A DNA stretch of 35,635 nucleotides, taken from the NCBI GenBank assembly GCA_903854475.1, contig CAINWP010000263.1, positions 1 to 35,635 on the forward strand, read 5' to 3'. Source of the DNA: an uncultured Verrucomicrobiota bacterium (GTDB lineage: Bacteria; Verrucomicrobiota; Verrucomicrobiia; Limisphaerales; UBA9464). The translations under genes and the position numbers were made by a program. Below, piece by piece: positions 14,631-24,322 of the stretch; the first letter of the stretch is position 1, and every line of letters begins with the position of its first letter. The notes below the pieces were generated by a model. The model was not told the DNA's origin and did no database searches. It saw only the letters and a program-made list of their open reading frames with translations.

Positions 14631-16081
14631 AAGTCTCTCAAGTCCGCTCGGATGGATTCATAACTCACGGCGAATTGAGCGGCGGTCGGGTCGGGGGTCT
14701 TGCCGTGGCGTTCGCAATATTGGGTGTAGGCACCGGTCCACCAATTGGAATGCTGAGTGAAACCCTCCGAACGCCACCGCTCCCAGTTCATTAAGACCTT
14801 GCTCCAGCAGGCATCCCCGTAGGCCACAGCCTCATGGGGCGAGGGCATATCGGAGACGTACCAGTCACGGCCGACGCGTGCGTGAAGCACCTCATCGGCC
14901 CAGTCGAAATCCTGGAAAGTTGCCGCCAGAGGATTCCCCGCCATGATGGCTGTTTCCCATTCGTGCCGTTTGCCGGTCTTGGGCATGAGCCCCTGTTCGA
15001 TGAAGTACAGTACGGCATGCCGCTCCTTCGGAGTGAGCTGGGTATTTAACCCGAGGGACCAAGTGAAATTCACTGCCACCTGATTGGGCCAATCAATGCC
15101 GGCGCTGGTGAAGCCCACCTCGCCCATCATCGCATGACGTGCTTCATCCCAGAGTTGGCGGCTCATGTCCCGGTAGTAGCCCCAGGGCTTGTCCGGTGTT
15201 TGAGTGATAATGCTGGCCATCATTTCCGGCACGTCGATTTCTCTGAGCCGCTTGTAGTACATCATCAGCACCTTGGCCTCGGCCGGTTGCTTTGGATCGT
15301 AGAGAAACACTTCTGCATTGACCCCCATGTTGTAGGGATCGGGGAAACGTTCATCCCGTTGAGGCCGAGGATCATACTGCCAGGGCTGCGCGGAATGCAG
15401 GCGCGCCGGCAGTGGCATATCCGCACCGGTCGTCGAGGAGCCATCTAAACCGCCTGCTGCGGCTATGGCCTGTCGCAGGAGGCTCAATGCAGGTTGCGCA
15501 GCAGCGCGTTGGTCGCCGGAGACCAGGCTGGAGATGGCGTTGCGTCCGTAATGATGCAGTGCCTCCAGATCGAGCTGGGCGATGCGCATAAGACGCACCG
15601 TGGGTTGGTCGGCCAGGGGATGGGCATTGGCTGCGTGGTCGGCCATTGTACCCAACAACGCAGGCAAGACGATCTCGTACAATCCGAGGAGTAGCAGGTC
15701 GCGGGGGGCCGCCTGAAGTTCATCGAATGCCAGAGCCAAGCCTTCGTGTGGGACTTTATCTAAGCCGAGGGGAGGTTCGCGCATTTCACCGACCCGAGCT
15801 CGAAGCGCACTGACTTGTTCGGCACAGAGCCACGCCTGATGGCTCCAGGCCATTTTGAGTTCGTAGATCGGCTCAGCGGTAATTCGCGCCGTCAGGATGC
15901 CGTGGATGCGGCGCAGGACGTAGTAGTGACGCTTGAGACGCCGCACACTCTGATCGACGGACAACCCGGGGCGTTCGGCTTGAGCGAAGGAGCAAAGACC
16001 TGCCAAGGGGGGTAGGTTTCGGTGCGTCCGGTAGTTGGCTGTGAACGAGCTTTGGTGGGAAAGATCGATGGGCGCAGTCAT
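14612..16081 (-). CDS. Large ferritin-like diiron domain protein
   Basis: A 489-residue, mostly helical cytosolic protein. Carboxylate/histidine motifs typical of ferritin-like diiron proteins are visible: YYKRLREIDVPEMM, WDEARHAMMGE (Glu313, His316) and, about 80 residues later, DWADEVLHARVG (Glu397, His400). The first half has further helices (YELKMAW, LYEIVLPALL, LDLEALHHYGR). This resembles the DUF455-like branch; substrate and reaction are unknown. It could be an oxygenase, a peroxide-handling protein or a metal store. It is the last gene of a minus-strand run behind recJ (gap 87 bases). The ATG at 16081 is the only sensible start. Confidence 0.7.
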   Translation of the reverse strand: MTAPIDLSHQSSFTANYRTHRNLPPLAGLCSFAQAERPGLSVDQSVRRLKRHYYVLRRIHGILTARITAEPIYELKMAWSHQAWLCAEQVSALRARVGEMREPPLGLDKVPHEGLALAFDELQAAPRDLLLLGLYEIVLPALLGTMADHAANAHPLADQPTVRLMRIAQLDLEALHHYGRNAISSLVSGDQRAAAQPALSLLRQAIAAAGGLDGSSTTGADMPLPARLHSAQPWQYDPRPQRDERFPDPYNMGVNAEVFLYDPKQPAEAKVLMMYYKRLREIDVPEMMASIITQTPDKPWGYYRDMSRQLWDEARHAMMGEVGFTSAGIDWPNQVAVNFTWSLGLNTQLTPKERHAVLYFIEQGLMPKTGKRHEWETAIMAGNPLAATFQDFDWADEVLHARVGRDWYVSDMPSPHEAVAYGDACWSKVLMNWERWRSEGFTQHSNWWTGAYTQYCERHGKTPDPTAAQFAVSYESIRADLRDLALASG

Positions 16082-16168
16082 GGGTTTCCAGATGGTCCAG
16101 ATAGATAAGTCCAGGAGAGGGATGTGGGCAATGACTCGGTTGGAGTGTCCGAGGCAGAGAAATTGCCC

Positions 16169-17881
16169 TTAGGCCGAATCTGAGGGCTTCCAGTCGATGA
16201 GGCGCAGTTGCAGAAAGCGCCGGCCTCCGTAGTCGCCGGCCTCAGGGATGACGGCCAAGTCGAAACGCCCCTCGGGAACCGGGCGATCGCCAGCCCCCCA
16301 CCAGACAGTTTCGATCGGCGTACCTCCGTCGGTAACCCAAAATTTCCAGTGCTGTTCCTTCAGGCGCTGCGGTAGGCGGGCGTGGGTCAAGCCTCGGACA
16401 GCGAGTTGAATCACCGGGTTGCCCATGCCGAAAGGCTCCAGGCGTCGGAGATCGGCCACCACCGGCAGGCTCAAGGATCGCAGGGAAATAGATGCATCGA
16501 TGCGGACCTCGGGCTGAAGGTGTTCGGGGCGAAGTCGTTCTCGTGCCAGATCATTGATGCGCTGGCGGAAGGCCTCTAGTCGCGCCGGGTTGATGGAGAG
16601 TCCGGCGGCCATGGCATGCCCTCCATGCTTCTCCAGCAGGTCGGAGCAATCGCGAAGAGCCCCCGCCAGGTCGAACCCGGAAACGCTTCGGCCGGATCCG
16701 CGCCAGAGGGTCCCATCACCGCCCAGAATTAGGGTTGGGCGGTTGAATTCACGTAGCACACGGGAAGCGACGATACCGACGACTCCGATGTGCCAGGAGG
16801 AATCTCCCTCCACGATGACCAGATCGCGTTGCGGATCGAAGCGGTTCCGTACGCGTTCTCCAGCTTCTTGGGCGATACGTTTCTCGACCTCTTGACGTTC
16901 GCGATTCTGCAGGTCGAGCACTTCGGCCAGACTCTGGGCTTCGGACTCACGGTCGCAGAGCAGCAGCCGCAATGCGTCTTCCGCGGTCTCCAGGCGTCCG
17001 GCGGCGTTGAGACGAGGTCCGAGTTGGAAACCGACCTCATAGACTCCCATCGGGCTGCGTGTCCGTGAAACCCGCTTGAGCGCCTGCAATCCCAATCGCG
17101 AAGTGCTGTCGAGGCGCTCTAGCCCGGCGTGTACCAGAATGCGATTCTCGCCGATCAACGGAACGAGATCTGCAACGGTGCCCAGCGCCACGAGGTCGAG
17201 CAATGTCTTGAGGTTGTAGGTGTCAAATCCACCCAGGCCCAATTCGCGTCCGTGTTTGACGAGGGCGTGGGCGAGTTTGAAGGCGAGTCCGGCGGAGCAG
17301 AACGGGGCGATGGCCGCCTCCGGGGAACGCAATGGGTTGACTAGGGCCAGAGCCGGTGGCAATGGGTTGCTGAGTTGGTGATGATCGAGAACTAGGACGT
17401 CGACCCCGCGACTGTTGAGCCAGCCGATCGCCTCTACCGCAGTCGAGCCACAGTCGACGGCCAGCAGCAACGAAGTGGGGTGACGGGCCAGACAGTTTTC
17501 CACGCCGGCCTGGCTCAGGCCATAGCCCTCGTCTCGGCGGTGAGGTAGGTACTGGGAGCACTGCCATCCCAGCGTGGTGAAGACCTCTGTCAGGATGGCG
17601 GTCGAGGTGACGCCATCCACATCGTAATCCCCAAAAATTACTAGCGGTTCGTTCCGCTCCCGGGCCAGGAATAGTCGGTCAATCGCCAAACGGATGTCGG
17701 GAAGGACCATCGGGTCGGACAGGGATTTTAGGCGCGGGTCGAGAAAGGCCTCGGCAGCCTCGGTGGTTACGATTCCTCGATTGACCAGGCAGGTAGATAC
17801 CAAGCTAGAGAGTCCCTGTTCTCGACGCAGGGCTTCGACGCATTCGGGAGGAGGGGTCGCCATGACCCAGCGAGAATTCAA
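16169..17881 (-). CDS. recJ: Single-stranded-DNA-specific exonuclease RecJ
   Basis: 5'-to-3' ssDNA exonuclease of recombination and mismatch repair, 570 residues, normal length. The DHH phosphoesterase motifs are present: GDYDVDG near residue 84, DHH at 166-168, and the DHHA1 motif GGHAMAAG near 420. The OB-fold domain follows (LEPFGMGNP, then LPQRLKEQHWKFWV). The start is TTG at 17881, whose last two bases begin the terC stop (TTGA overlap). It is preferred to ATG 17863 because it supplies the SRW motif seen at RecJ N-termini. The overlap implies translational coupling with terC. Confidence 0.95.
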   Translation of the reverse strand: MNSRWVMATPPPECVEALRREQGLSSLVSTCLVNRGIVTTEAAEAFLDPRLKSLSDPMVLPDIRLAIDRLFLARERNEPLVIFGDYDVDGVTSTAILTEVFTTLGWQCSQYLPHRRDEGYGLSQAGVENCLARHPTSLLLAVDCGSTAVEAIGWLNSRGVDVLVLDHHQLSNPLPPALALVNPLRSPEAAIAPFCSAGLAFKLAHALVKHGRELGLGGFDTYNLKTLLDLVALGTVADLVPLIGENRILVHAGLERLDSTSRLGLQALKRVSRTRSPMGVYEVGFQLGPRLNAAGRLETAEDALRLLLCDRESEAQSLAEVLDLQNRERQEVEKRIAQEAGERVRNRFDPQRDLVIVEGDSSWHIGVVGIVASRVLREFNRPTLILGGDGTLWRGSGRSVSGFDLAGALRDCSDLLEKHGGHAMAAGLSINPARLEAFRQRINDLARERLRPEHLQPEVRIDASISLRSLSLPVVADLRRLEPFGMGNPVIQLAVRGLTHARLPQRLKEQHWKFWVTDGGTPIETVWWGAGDRPVPEGRFDLAVIPEAGDYGGRRFLQLRLIDWKPSDSA

Positions 17882-18864
17882 GCTGCTGAACCCTTTCCGC
17901 CCTGGCGGTGATGCGGATTGGAGAGCACCGAGGCTAAGATGGAGAGCAGGATCAGGCTCATGACCACTGCGAGCGAAACGTACTTGAGCTGGTCTCCGAG
18001 GAGCTTCAGTAGGAACTGCTCAGCCAGCATTTTGGCTCCGATGAAAACGAGCACTAAGGCTAGACCTTTCTTCAGATACCGGAAGTACCCCATCGCACTG
18101 GCGAGGACGAAGTAGAGGGACCGAAGGCCCAGGATGGCAAAGATGTTGGAGGTGAAGACTAGGAAGGGTTCTTGAGTGATGCCGAAGATGGCTGGGATGG
18201 AATCGAGGGCGAAAACCACATCGGTCGTCTCCACAACGAGAAGCACCACGGCGAGCGGGGTGATCATCCAGCGTCCGTTCGAGCGGGTGGTGAAGTGCTC
18301 TTGATCGAATCTGGTGCTAACGGGCAGACAATGACGTAACAATCGCACGACAGGATTTTTCGAGAGATCGGGTGGTTTTTCATCCTCCTGGATCAGGAGC
18401 ATCTTTGCGCCGGTGATGAGCAGGAAGGCTCCAAAGATGTAGAGGGTCCAATGAAACCTTTGGATTAGTTCACTGCCTAACCAGATCATCCCGCCTCGGA
18501 GCACGAGTGCCCCAAGGATGCCCCAGAACAGTACTCGGTGCTGCCACCGCTGGGGGACTCCGAAGTAGGTGAAGATCAACGCGATGACCAAGACGTTGTC
18601 CATCGAGAGGCACAACTCTACTAGGTAGCCGGTTAGGAAGAGTGCCGAGGTCGATGGATCCCATCCTTGGATGGTTCGGGGAGCTACCACGGTGCCAAAG
18701 AGGAAGGCGCAGCCAGCCCAGACCAACGTCCAGACCAGAGCCTCACGTGCGTGAACCTCCCGGCTCTTGCGATGGAACAGGCCAAGGTCCAGCGCCAATG
18801 CGCCAAGGACGAAGGCACAGAAGCCTGCCCAATGCCCGATGGAGAGGTTCAAGATGGGAGCCAT
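17878..18864 (-). CDS. TerC/Alx family integral membrane protein
   Basis: A 328-residue inner-membrane protein with about nine transmembrane segments. The two family signatures are visible: LCLSMDNVLVIALIF (Asp89-Asn90) and VFALDSIPAIFGITQEPFLVFTSN. TerC/Alx proteins are linked to manganese export and tellurite resistance. E. coli alx is controlled by a yybP-ykoY riboswitch; none could be recognised here, although the leader has a hairpin at 18913-18938. It is the first gene of a minus-strand operon with recJ, with a TTGA stop/start overlap. Confidence 0.92.
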   Translation of the reverse strand: MAPILNLSIGHWAGFCAFVLGALALDLGLFHRKSREVHAREALVWTLVWAGCAFLFGTVVAPRTIQGWDPSTSALFLTGYLVELCLSMDNVLVIALIFTYFGVPQRWQHRVLFWGILGALVLRGGMIWLGSELIQRFHWTLYIFGAFLLITGAKMLLIQEDEKPPDLSKNPVVRLLRHCLPVSTRFDQEHFTTRSNGRWMITPLAVVLLVVETTDVVFALDSIPAIFGITQEPFLVFTSNIFAILGLRSLYFVLASAMGYFRYLKKGLALVLVFIGAKMLAEQFLLKLLGDQLKYVSLAVVMSLILLSILASVLSNPHHRQGGKGSAA

Positions 18865-18912
18865 GTTGGAGTCGCGACCCGAAGGGGTTGACTCAGACTC
18901 ATAAACGGCGTC

Positions 18913-18938
18913 GATGCAAGTTCCCGACTCGGTGCATC
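18913..18938 (-). promoter_or_regulatory. Hairpin in the terC leader
   Basis: On the minus strand GATGCA and TGCATC pair around CCGAGTCGGGAACT, which can itself fold as CCG-AGT-CGG. It lies about 50 bases upstream of the terC ATG. No recognisable riboswitch consensus was found, so function is unknown. Confidence 0.25.
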
Positions 18939-18960
18939 TTAAGGACGCGAGATGGGGGCA

Positions 18961-19076
18961 GCGGGACTGAGCCTACGCCCGCAAGGAAGCTCAGTGAAGG
19001 ATGGAGCTTTTGCGCTCTGCGCGAGGGGTGGGTTTGATTGCATCCAGAGCTTGCTCCGGCCCGGTCCCGCTGCCGC
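18961..19076 (+). repeat. Intergenic repeat, copy D
   Basis: The termini GCGGGACTGAGCC (18961-18973) and GGCCCGGTCCCGC (19058-19070) pair along 13 bases with one mismatch and one G-T pair; the outer seven are perfect. The core is GCGC-TCT-GCGC. It fills a third of the gene-free gap 18865-19213 between divergent terC and the efflux block. The remainder holds the terC leader and about 140 bases upstream of the small membrane protein, in which nothing is recognised. Confidence 0.75.
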
Positions 19077-19213
19077 CGAGTGTCGTCGTGGAAGACTCCA
19101 GCCTGAGACTCCTACGCGCCGTAGTTGCTAGGGCTCCGTGGGAGCGTTGATGGGGACTCTTTGGCAAATGAGGGGTTGCGGTCTCGGGGAATGCCGAAGA
19201 AAGATTTGCGCAC

Positions 19214-19726
19214 ATGGCTGGACGCTCAAAAAGCTCCCATCACGGACCTTGGGTTCGTTGTCTGGCCTTGCTCGGATTGGTTTCTTATCTCGGTGGCATG
19301 GGTTGGTTCATGACCCTTTGTACTGCGGCAGTGGCTGTGGTTGATGGGGAACATTCGGTTCGCATTGAATCCCGGCAGCAGGGTTTTTTTGTGATTCTAG
19401 GGCATGACCGTTCGGCTCAACATCCTGATCGGATTCATTCCCACGACTGGATCGCCGACCTCCTGACTTCGCTGGCGTCGGACTCCCTCACTTCAGGGGG
19501 TGACCATGTCATCGACTTGGACCGAGATCCCGGTCTGGCTGCTCGATCCAGCGAGGCTTCCATCCGTGATTCGATTGCTCGGAATGCGACTGGTTTAGTG
19601 CTTACTGCGTTTCCGCTGCCTGCCGTTGCTCCATCGAGCCGGCCGCACCGTCAGGCCTCTATCGGGGTTCAGTCGACTTTGGCGCCTTCTCTCAGCGTTA
19701 GTCGCATCCACGTGCTCCGCTGCTGA
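19214..19726 (+). CDS. Hypothetical small membrane/periplasmic protein of the efflux block
   Basis: 170 residues, not recognised as a named family. A hydrophobic segment (about residues 14-42, CLALLGLVSYLGGMGWFMTLCTAAVAVV) acts as a signal anchor. The exported part holds several His and Asp (VILGHDRSAQHPDRIHSHDW, then GGDHVIDLDRD), which could bind metal. It sits upstream of the TolC and RND genes (132 bases to the TolC start) on the same strand, where an accessory metal-binding role is plausible but unproven. It is too short, and lacks the beta-barrel/lipoyl/hairpin layout, to be a membrane-fusion protein. Confidence 0.6.
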   Translation: MAGRSKSSHHGPWVRCLALLGLVSYLGGMGWFMTLCTAAVAVVDGEHSVRIESRQQGFFVILGHDRSAQHPDRIHSHDWIADLLTSLASDSLTSGGDHVIDLDRDPGLAARSSEASIRDSIARNATGLVLTAFPLPAVAPSSRPHRQASIGVQSTLAPSLSVSRIHVLRC

Positions 19727-19858
19727 GCCGATCGGACGGTTTACTCCAGTCCACCGGTTCTACTTGTCTGGAATCTGTGGCTTCTCAATGGGCTGCGATC
19801 CGCCGAGTCGTGGCCCGAAGACGGTTTCTCGCTCGGCACTCCATTCGTTTGATTGCTC

Positions 19859-21151
19859 ATGAACTCGTTAATTTTCCGGCTGTTTGGCCCTCTGGTTGGT
19901 ATCGCCACTGTCCTTAGCCTTTCTGCCGCCGAATCTCCGGTGGGGATCACCGCCGAAGCCCTGGTCACCGAGGCTTTGGAACACAATGCCGAACTTGGTT
20001 TTTACCAGGCCCAGCTCGAGGGAGCTAAGGCGGCCACTCGATTGGCGGGTCGACTCGATTTACCCAAGGCCGAACTTCAGGCGGGTCAAGTTCGCAGCAA
20101 GAACCTGGACCACTCCATGGCTGGCGAGGGAGCCATGTGGTCGGCTTCGGTGCGACAGAGTTTTGAGTGGCCTGGCCGTCTGGGGTTGCGAAAAGCCATC
20201 GCCAATCAGGATGTCGCTCTGGCGACCCTCGGCCTGGAAGCGTTCCGTCGCGACTTGTCAGGCAAGGTGCGTGAGAACGCATTCGGATTGGCCAGCGCCG
20301 AAGAGAAATCGCGCGTGGCCCGCGCGGTGGCCGATCGCTTCCGGGCATTGCGCGAGGTGCTCGTGCAGCGAGATCCCGCGGGCATCGCCCCACAGTTGGA
20401 GGTGCGCATCCTCGAAGCGACGGAGTTGACGCTCCGCCGCAGGGCTTCGGAATTCGCGCTGACGGTGGATGCCGAGCGGGTGCGTCTGAACCTCCTCCGG
20501 GGAGCGCCCCTTGAGGCCTCGTTTCAGGTCCAGCGGGACCTTCCCGACTTGCCGGAACGACCGGCTCTCGATCGCCTCATGGCTGCGGCGAACACCAATA
20601 ATTTCGAGCTACGCACACGCGCTGCCGAGTTGGTCCAGCAGGGTTTTCGGGTAGACTTGGCTCGTAATGAGCGCTGGCCCGCCTTTGAAGTGGGGCCGAT
20701 GACCATGGGGCAGGATGGCAGTACCTTCGACCGGATCGTGGGTGTGGGCGTGGCCTTCCCGTTGCCATTGTGGCGTCCTCGTACAGCCAACATCGCCGCC
20801 ATCGAGGCCAAGCGGCAACAGGCCTCCGCAGTCCTCACCGTTGCCCGGCGCGAGGTGGAACGTCGAGTGGTCAGCGCCAGCCGCGGTTATGATTCCCGAC
20901 TCACCGAATTGACCCGTTGGAGGTCTGACGTGGTGTCCCAGTTCGAGTCGGCCGCCGAATTGGCCGATCGTCATTATCGGCTCGGAGCGGTTCCGGCCAC
21001 GATTTATGTCGAGCTTCAGAAGCAGTACCTCGATGCGGTCGAAGCCCACCTAGACACTCGCCGGGAGGCTCTGGCTGCGCTGTTGGAATTGGAGCAAGTC
21101 ACGGGTCTGAATTTGATCCGCGCCTCGAACACTCAACCGGCCCAGCCATGA
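19859..21151 (+). CDS. TolC-family outer-membrane efflux channel (CzcC-like)
   Basis: 430 residues with a signal peptide (to about residue 22, LSLSAAES). Two outer-membrane efflux protein repeats are seen, each with long helices: LVTEALEHNAELGFYQAQLEGAKAA, then later ELRTRAAELVQQGFRVDLARNERWPAFEVGP. GVAFPLPLWRPRTANIAAIEAKRQQA is the typical strand-to-helix turn. It forms the trimeric exit duct of an RND pump. The ATG at 19859 is preferred over a TTG two codons upstream. Its stop overlaps the RND start as ATGA, so the two are translationally coupled. Confidence 0.9.
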   Translation: MNSLIFRLFGPLVGIATVLSLSAAESPVGITAEALVTEALEHNAELGFYQAQLEGAKAATRLAGRLDLPKAELQAGQVRSKNLDHSMAGEGAMWSASVRQSFEWPGRLGLRKAIANQDVALATLGLEAFRRDLSGKVRENAFGLASAEEKSRVARAVADRFRALREVLVQRDPAGIAPQLEVRILEATELTLRRRASEFALTVDAERVRLNLLRGAPLEASFQVQRDLPDLPERPALDRLMAAANTNNFELRTRAAELVQQGFRVDLARNERWPAFEVGPMTMGQDGSTFDRIVGVGVAFPLPLWRPRTANIAAIEAKRQQASAVLTVARREVERRVVSASRGYDSRLTELTRWRSDVVSQFESAAELADRHYRLGAVPATIYVELQKQYLDAVEAHLDTRREALAALLELEQVTGLNLIRASNTQPAQP

Positions 21152-24100
21152 TCCAACGCCTCCTCGAATTTTCCCTGCGCCAGCGGGCGGTGGTCTTGTT
21201 GGCGACGATGGCATTATTGGTCGCGGGTATTTGGTCGGCCCGTGAATTGCCGATCGATGCGGTTCCTGACATCACCCAGCCGCAGGTTCAAATCAACACG
21301 CAGGTTCCTGCCCTCGCACCCGAGGAAGCTGAAGTGCTGGTGACCCGGATCCTCGAGCAGGAATTGGCCGGACTGCCGCAGCTCCATGAACTGCGATCGC
21401 TCACCAAGTACGGGCTCTCGCAGGTCACTCTTCAGTTCGAGGATGGCGTGGATGTCTACCGTTGCCGCCAACTGGTGGCCGAGCGCATCCAATCGGTCCG
21501 GAATCGTTTACCGGCGGGAGCCGACCCCGCCTTGGCTCCCATTTCTACCGGTCTGGGCGAGATTTTCTATTACACCTTGTCGTGGAGGGCCGATGCCACC
21601 CATCGCCCCGCCGATGCCTTTGCTCAACTGCTCGAACTGCAAGAAACCCAGGAATTCATCGCCAAGCCCTTCCTGCGTTCCACGCCCGGGGTCGCTGAGA
21701 TCAACACCATCGGTGGTTTCAGCCGACAAATTGTCATCCAGCCGGATCCGGATAAGTTGAGGGAGGCCAACCTGACATTCGCCGAGTTGGCGGAGACGAT
21801 CCGTCGGAACACCGAGAATACCGGCGGGGGTGTCATCCATCGCGGGGGACGCCAGTTGGTATTCCGGGCGGCCACTAAACCCACCACCCTTGCCGAGATC
21901 GGCGACCTACCGGTGAAGTATGCCGGCGCGGTTCAGCCCTTGAGGGTTCGCGATTTGGCCGAGGTCCGTATCGATGCGGCATCCCGGACTGGTGCAGCCA
22001 CACAGAATGGTGAGGAGACGGTGCTAGGTACCGTGATGATGCTCATGGGTGAGAATAGCCGGATCGTCGCCCACCGCGTAGGACTCCGGATCGCGGAGCT
22101 CCAGGCGCGCCTGCCCCGGGGGATCGAAGTCCAAGTAGTTTATGACCGGTCTAACTTGGTCGATCGCACCGTGGGTACCGTGAAGCGTAATTTGTCGGAA
22201 GGGGCCGTGCTGGTGGTCGTGGTGCTCTTGCTGCTTCTAGGCAATTTCCGCGCTGCGCTGATCGTGGCGTGTGCGATTCCGCTGTCGTTCCTGTGCGCGA
22301 TGATCGGCATGGCCCGATTCGGGATCTCCGGCAATTTGATGAGTCTCGGAGCCGTGGATTTCGGTCTCATTATCGACGGGGCCGTGGTGATCGTGGAGAA
22401 CATCGTCCGTCAGTTAGCCCATCGCCAGCATCAGTTGGGTCGGGTTCTCACGGTCGAGGAGCGTCACCGCACGGTGCTCGCGGCAGCCCGTGAAGTGGGC
22501 TCACCGGTGTTCTTCGGGGTGCTCATTATCACCATCGTGTACTTGCCGATCCTTTCGCTGACCGGGGTGGAGGGTAAGATGTTTCAGCCGATGGCCCTGA
22601 CGGTGATGTTGGCCCTCGGCGGCGCGCTGGTTTTGGCCATGACCCTCATGCCCGTGCTGGCGTCGTTCTTTCTAGGCGGATCGGTCAGCGAGACAGAAAA
22701 CGCTCTCATGCGCTGGCTCCAGCGGGTGTATTCACGGGTGTTGGCGCTGGGTATTGCCGGCCGTGGCTGGGTCGCCGGTGGAGCGGTGGTGCTGTTCATG
22801 GCCTCTGTGGTCCTGTTCCTGCGGTTGGGCGCGGAGTTCGTTCCGACCCTCGATGAAGGGTCTACCACCTTTGCCTTGTTTCGACCCGTAGGTCAGAACA
22901 TCGACGATTCGGTTCAGGATCAGTTGCGCACCGATGAACGCATCCGATCCCGCTTCCCGGAGGTGACCCATATTTTCTCCCGGATTGGAACCGCTGAAGT
23001 AGCCACCGATCCCATGGCCCCCAACGAGGCCGATTTCTACCTATCCTACGCACCGAGGGATACTTGGCGTAAGATCGACGGTCGTCTGGCCACCAAGGAT
23101 GAGTTGGTGGATCTCATCCGTCAGGACATCGAGACGACATTCACCAACACCACCGCCATTGCCTCCCAACCGATCTCGATGCGTTTCAATGAGATGCTGG
23201 AGGGTGTCCGTGCCGACTTGTCCATCAAAGTGTTCGGCAACGACTTCGACCAGCTCGACACCATCGCCGCCCACATCAAGGAGCTCCTGGAACCCTTGCC
23301 CGGGCACGATGAGATTGAACATGAGACAGCGGGTCGCAGTTCCATGCTGAACCTGAATCCGCGCCGGGAGGTTCTTCTGGCCCGGAACTTGTCGGCGAGC
23401 GCCCTCAATGAGGCGGTCTCAGTGGCGCTGGCGGGTCAGGAAGTAGGGCAATTCGCTCATGGGACCCATACTCACAGCATCGTGGTGCGGTTGCGCGGTG
23501 ACTTGCGCAATGACGAGGCTCAGATTCGAGCGCTGCCGGTGCGGGTGGGTGAATCGGGCATGGTTCCACTGGGCCAGTTGGCCGAACTCACGACCCTGGA
23601 GTCGGTGCAGCCGATCCGCCACGAGAGCGGTCGTCGCCGGGTGGCGCTCATGGTCAACCTGAACACCTCCGACATCGAAGGGTGGGTTCGCAGAGCTCAG
23701 GCGATTCTAGGGGAAAAGGTGACACTGCCGGATGGCTACATTATTGAGTTCGGGGGGCAATTCAAACGGCTTCAGGAGGCCCGGTCCCGGCTGATGATTG
23801 TCGTGCCGTCCACGCTTCTGCTGATCTTTGGCATCGTATTCATGGCCTTTGGCAGCCTCCGTCAGGCCCTTCTCATTTATTCCGGAATCCCGCTGGCGGT
23901 GACCGGGGGTGTCTTGGCGCTGTGGTTGCGGGGCATGCCCTTCAGCATCACGGCTGCGATCGGATTCATCGCCCTGAGTGGCGTGGCTGTGCTCAATGGC
24001 ATGGTGATGGTCAGTTGCTTTAACCGGCTCCGTGAGGAGGGGTTGGGAGTGATGGAGGCCGTCTTGTCCGGTGCTGTCAGCCGCTTGCGACCGGTGCTCA

Positions 24101-24288
24101 TGACCGCGATGGTGGCCTCGCTCGGTTTCGTGCCGACAGCCATGGCCACGGGCGCGGGAGCCGAGGTACAGCGACCGTTAGCCACGGTGGTTATTGGAGG
24201 CATCCTCAGTTCCACCTTGCTGACCCTCATCGTGTTGCCCGTGCTCTACGGATGGTTCGAGCGGCAGAAGCCGACGGGTGCTGAGTAA
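21148..24288 (+). CDS. CzcA/CusA-family heavy-metal RND efflux pump
   Basis: Inner-membrane proton-driven pump, 1046 residues, full length for HME-RND proteins. The TM4 proton-relay motif reads AVDFGLIIDGAVVIVEN with Asp404, Asp410 and Glu417, equivalent to CzcA Asp402, Asp408 and Glu415. This pattern fits the divalent-cation (Co/Zn/Cd/Ni) branch rather than the Cu/Ag CusA branch. N-terminal signatures RELPIDAVPDITQPQVQI and YGLSQVTLQF are typical, and both six-helix halves are present. No membrane-fusion (CzcB-like) gene lies between, before or after it in the window. Metal specificity is inferred from the motif only. Confidence 0.93.
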   Translation: MIQRLLEFSLRQRAVVLLATMALLVAGIWSARELPIDAVPDITQPQVQINTQVPALAPEEAEVLVTRILEQELAGLPQLHELRSLTKYGLSQVTLQFEDGVDVYRCRQLVAERIQSVRNRLPAGADPALAPISTGLGEIFYYTLSWRADATHRPADAFAQLLELQETQEFIAKPFLRSTPGVAEINTIGGFSRQIVIQPDPDKLREANLTFAELAETIRRNTENTGGGVIHRGGRQLVFRAATKPTTLAEIGDLPVKYAGAVQPLRVRDLAEVRIDAASRTGAATQNGEETVLGTVMMLMGENSRIVAHRVGLRIAELQARLPRGIEVQVVYDRSNLVDRTVGTVKRNLSEGAVLVVVVLLLLLGNFRAALIVACAIPLSFLCAMIGMARFGISGNLMSLGAVDFGLIIDGAVVIVENIVRQLAHRQHQLGRVLTVEERHRTVLAAAREVGSPVFFGVLIITIVYLPILSLTGVEGKMFQPMALTVMLALGGALVLAMTLMPVLASFFLGGSVSETENALMRWLQRVYSRVLALGIAGRGWVAGGAVVLFMASVVLFLRLGAEFVPTLDEGSTTFALFRPVGQNIDDSVQDQLRTDERIRSRFPEVTHIFSRIGTAEVATDPMAPNEADFYLSYAPRDTWRKIDGRLATKDELVDLIRQDIETTFTNTTAIASQPISMRFNEMLEGVRADLSIKVFGNDFDQLDTIAAHIKELLEPLPGHDEIEHETAGRSSMLNLNPRREVLLARNLSASALNEAVSVALAGQEVGQFAHGTHTHSIVVRLRGDLRNDEAQIRALPVRVGESGMVPLGQLAELTTLESVQPIRHESGRRRVALMVNLNTSDIEGWVRRAQAILGEKVTLPDGYIIEFGGQFKRLQEARSRLMIVVPSTLLLIFGIVFMAFGSLRQALLIYSGIPLAVTGGVLALWLRGMPFSITAAIGFIALSGVAVLNGMVMVSCFNRLREEGLGVMEAVLSGAVSRLRPVLMTAMVASLGFVPTAMATGAGAEVQRPLATVVIGGILSSTLLTLIVLPVLYGWFERQKPTGAE

Positions 24289-24322
24289 CCCCGTCAGAAG
24301 TCTGTGCCTGTGGAGGGGTTCA

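Noticed and set aside
18865-18960. yybP-ykoY manganese riboswitch before terC
   Set aside because: No match to the conserved loops could be recognised by eye; only a simple hairpin at 18913-18938 is visible.
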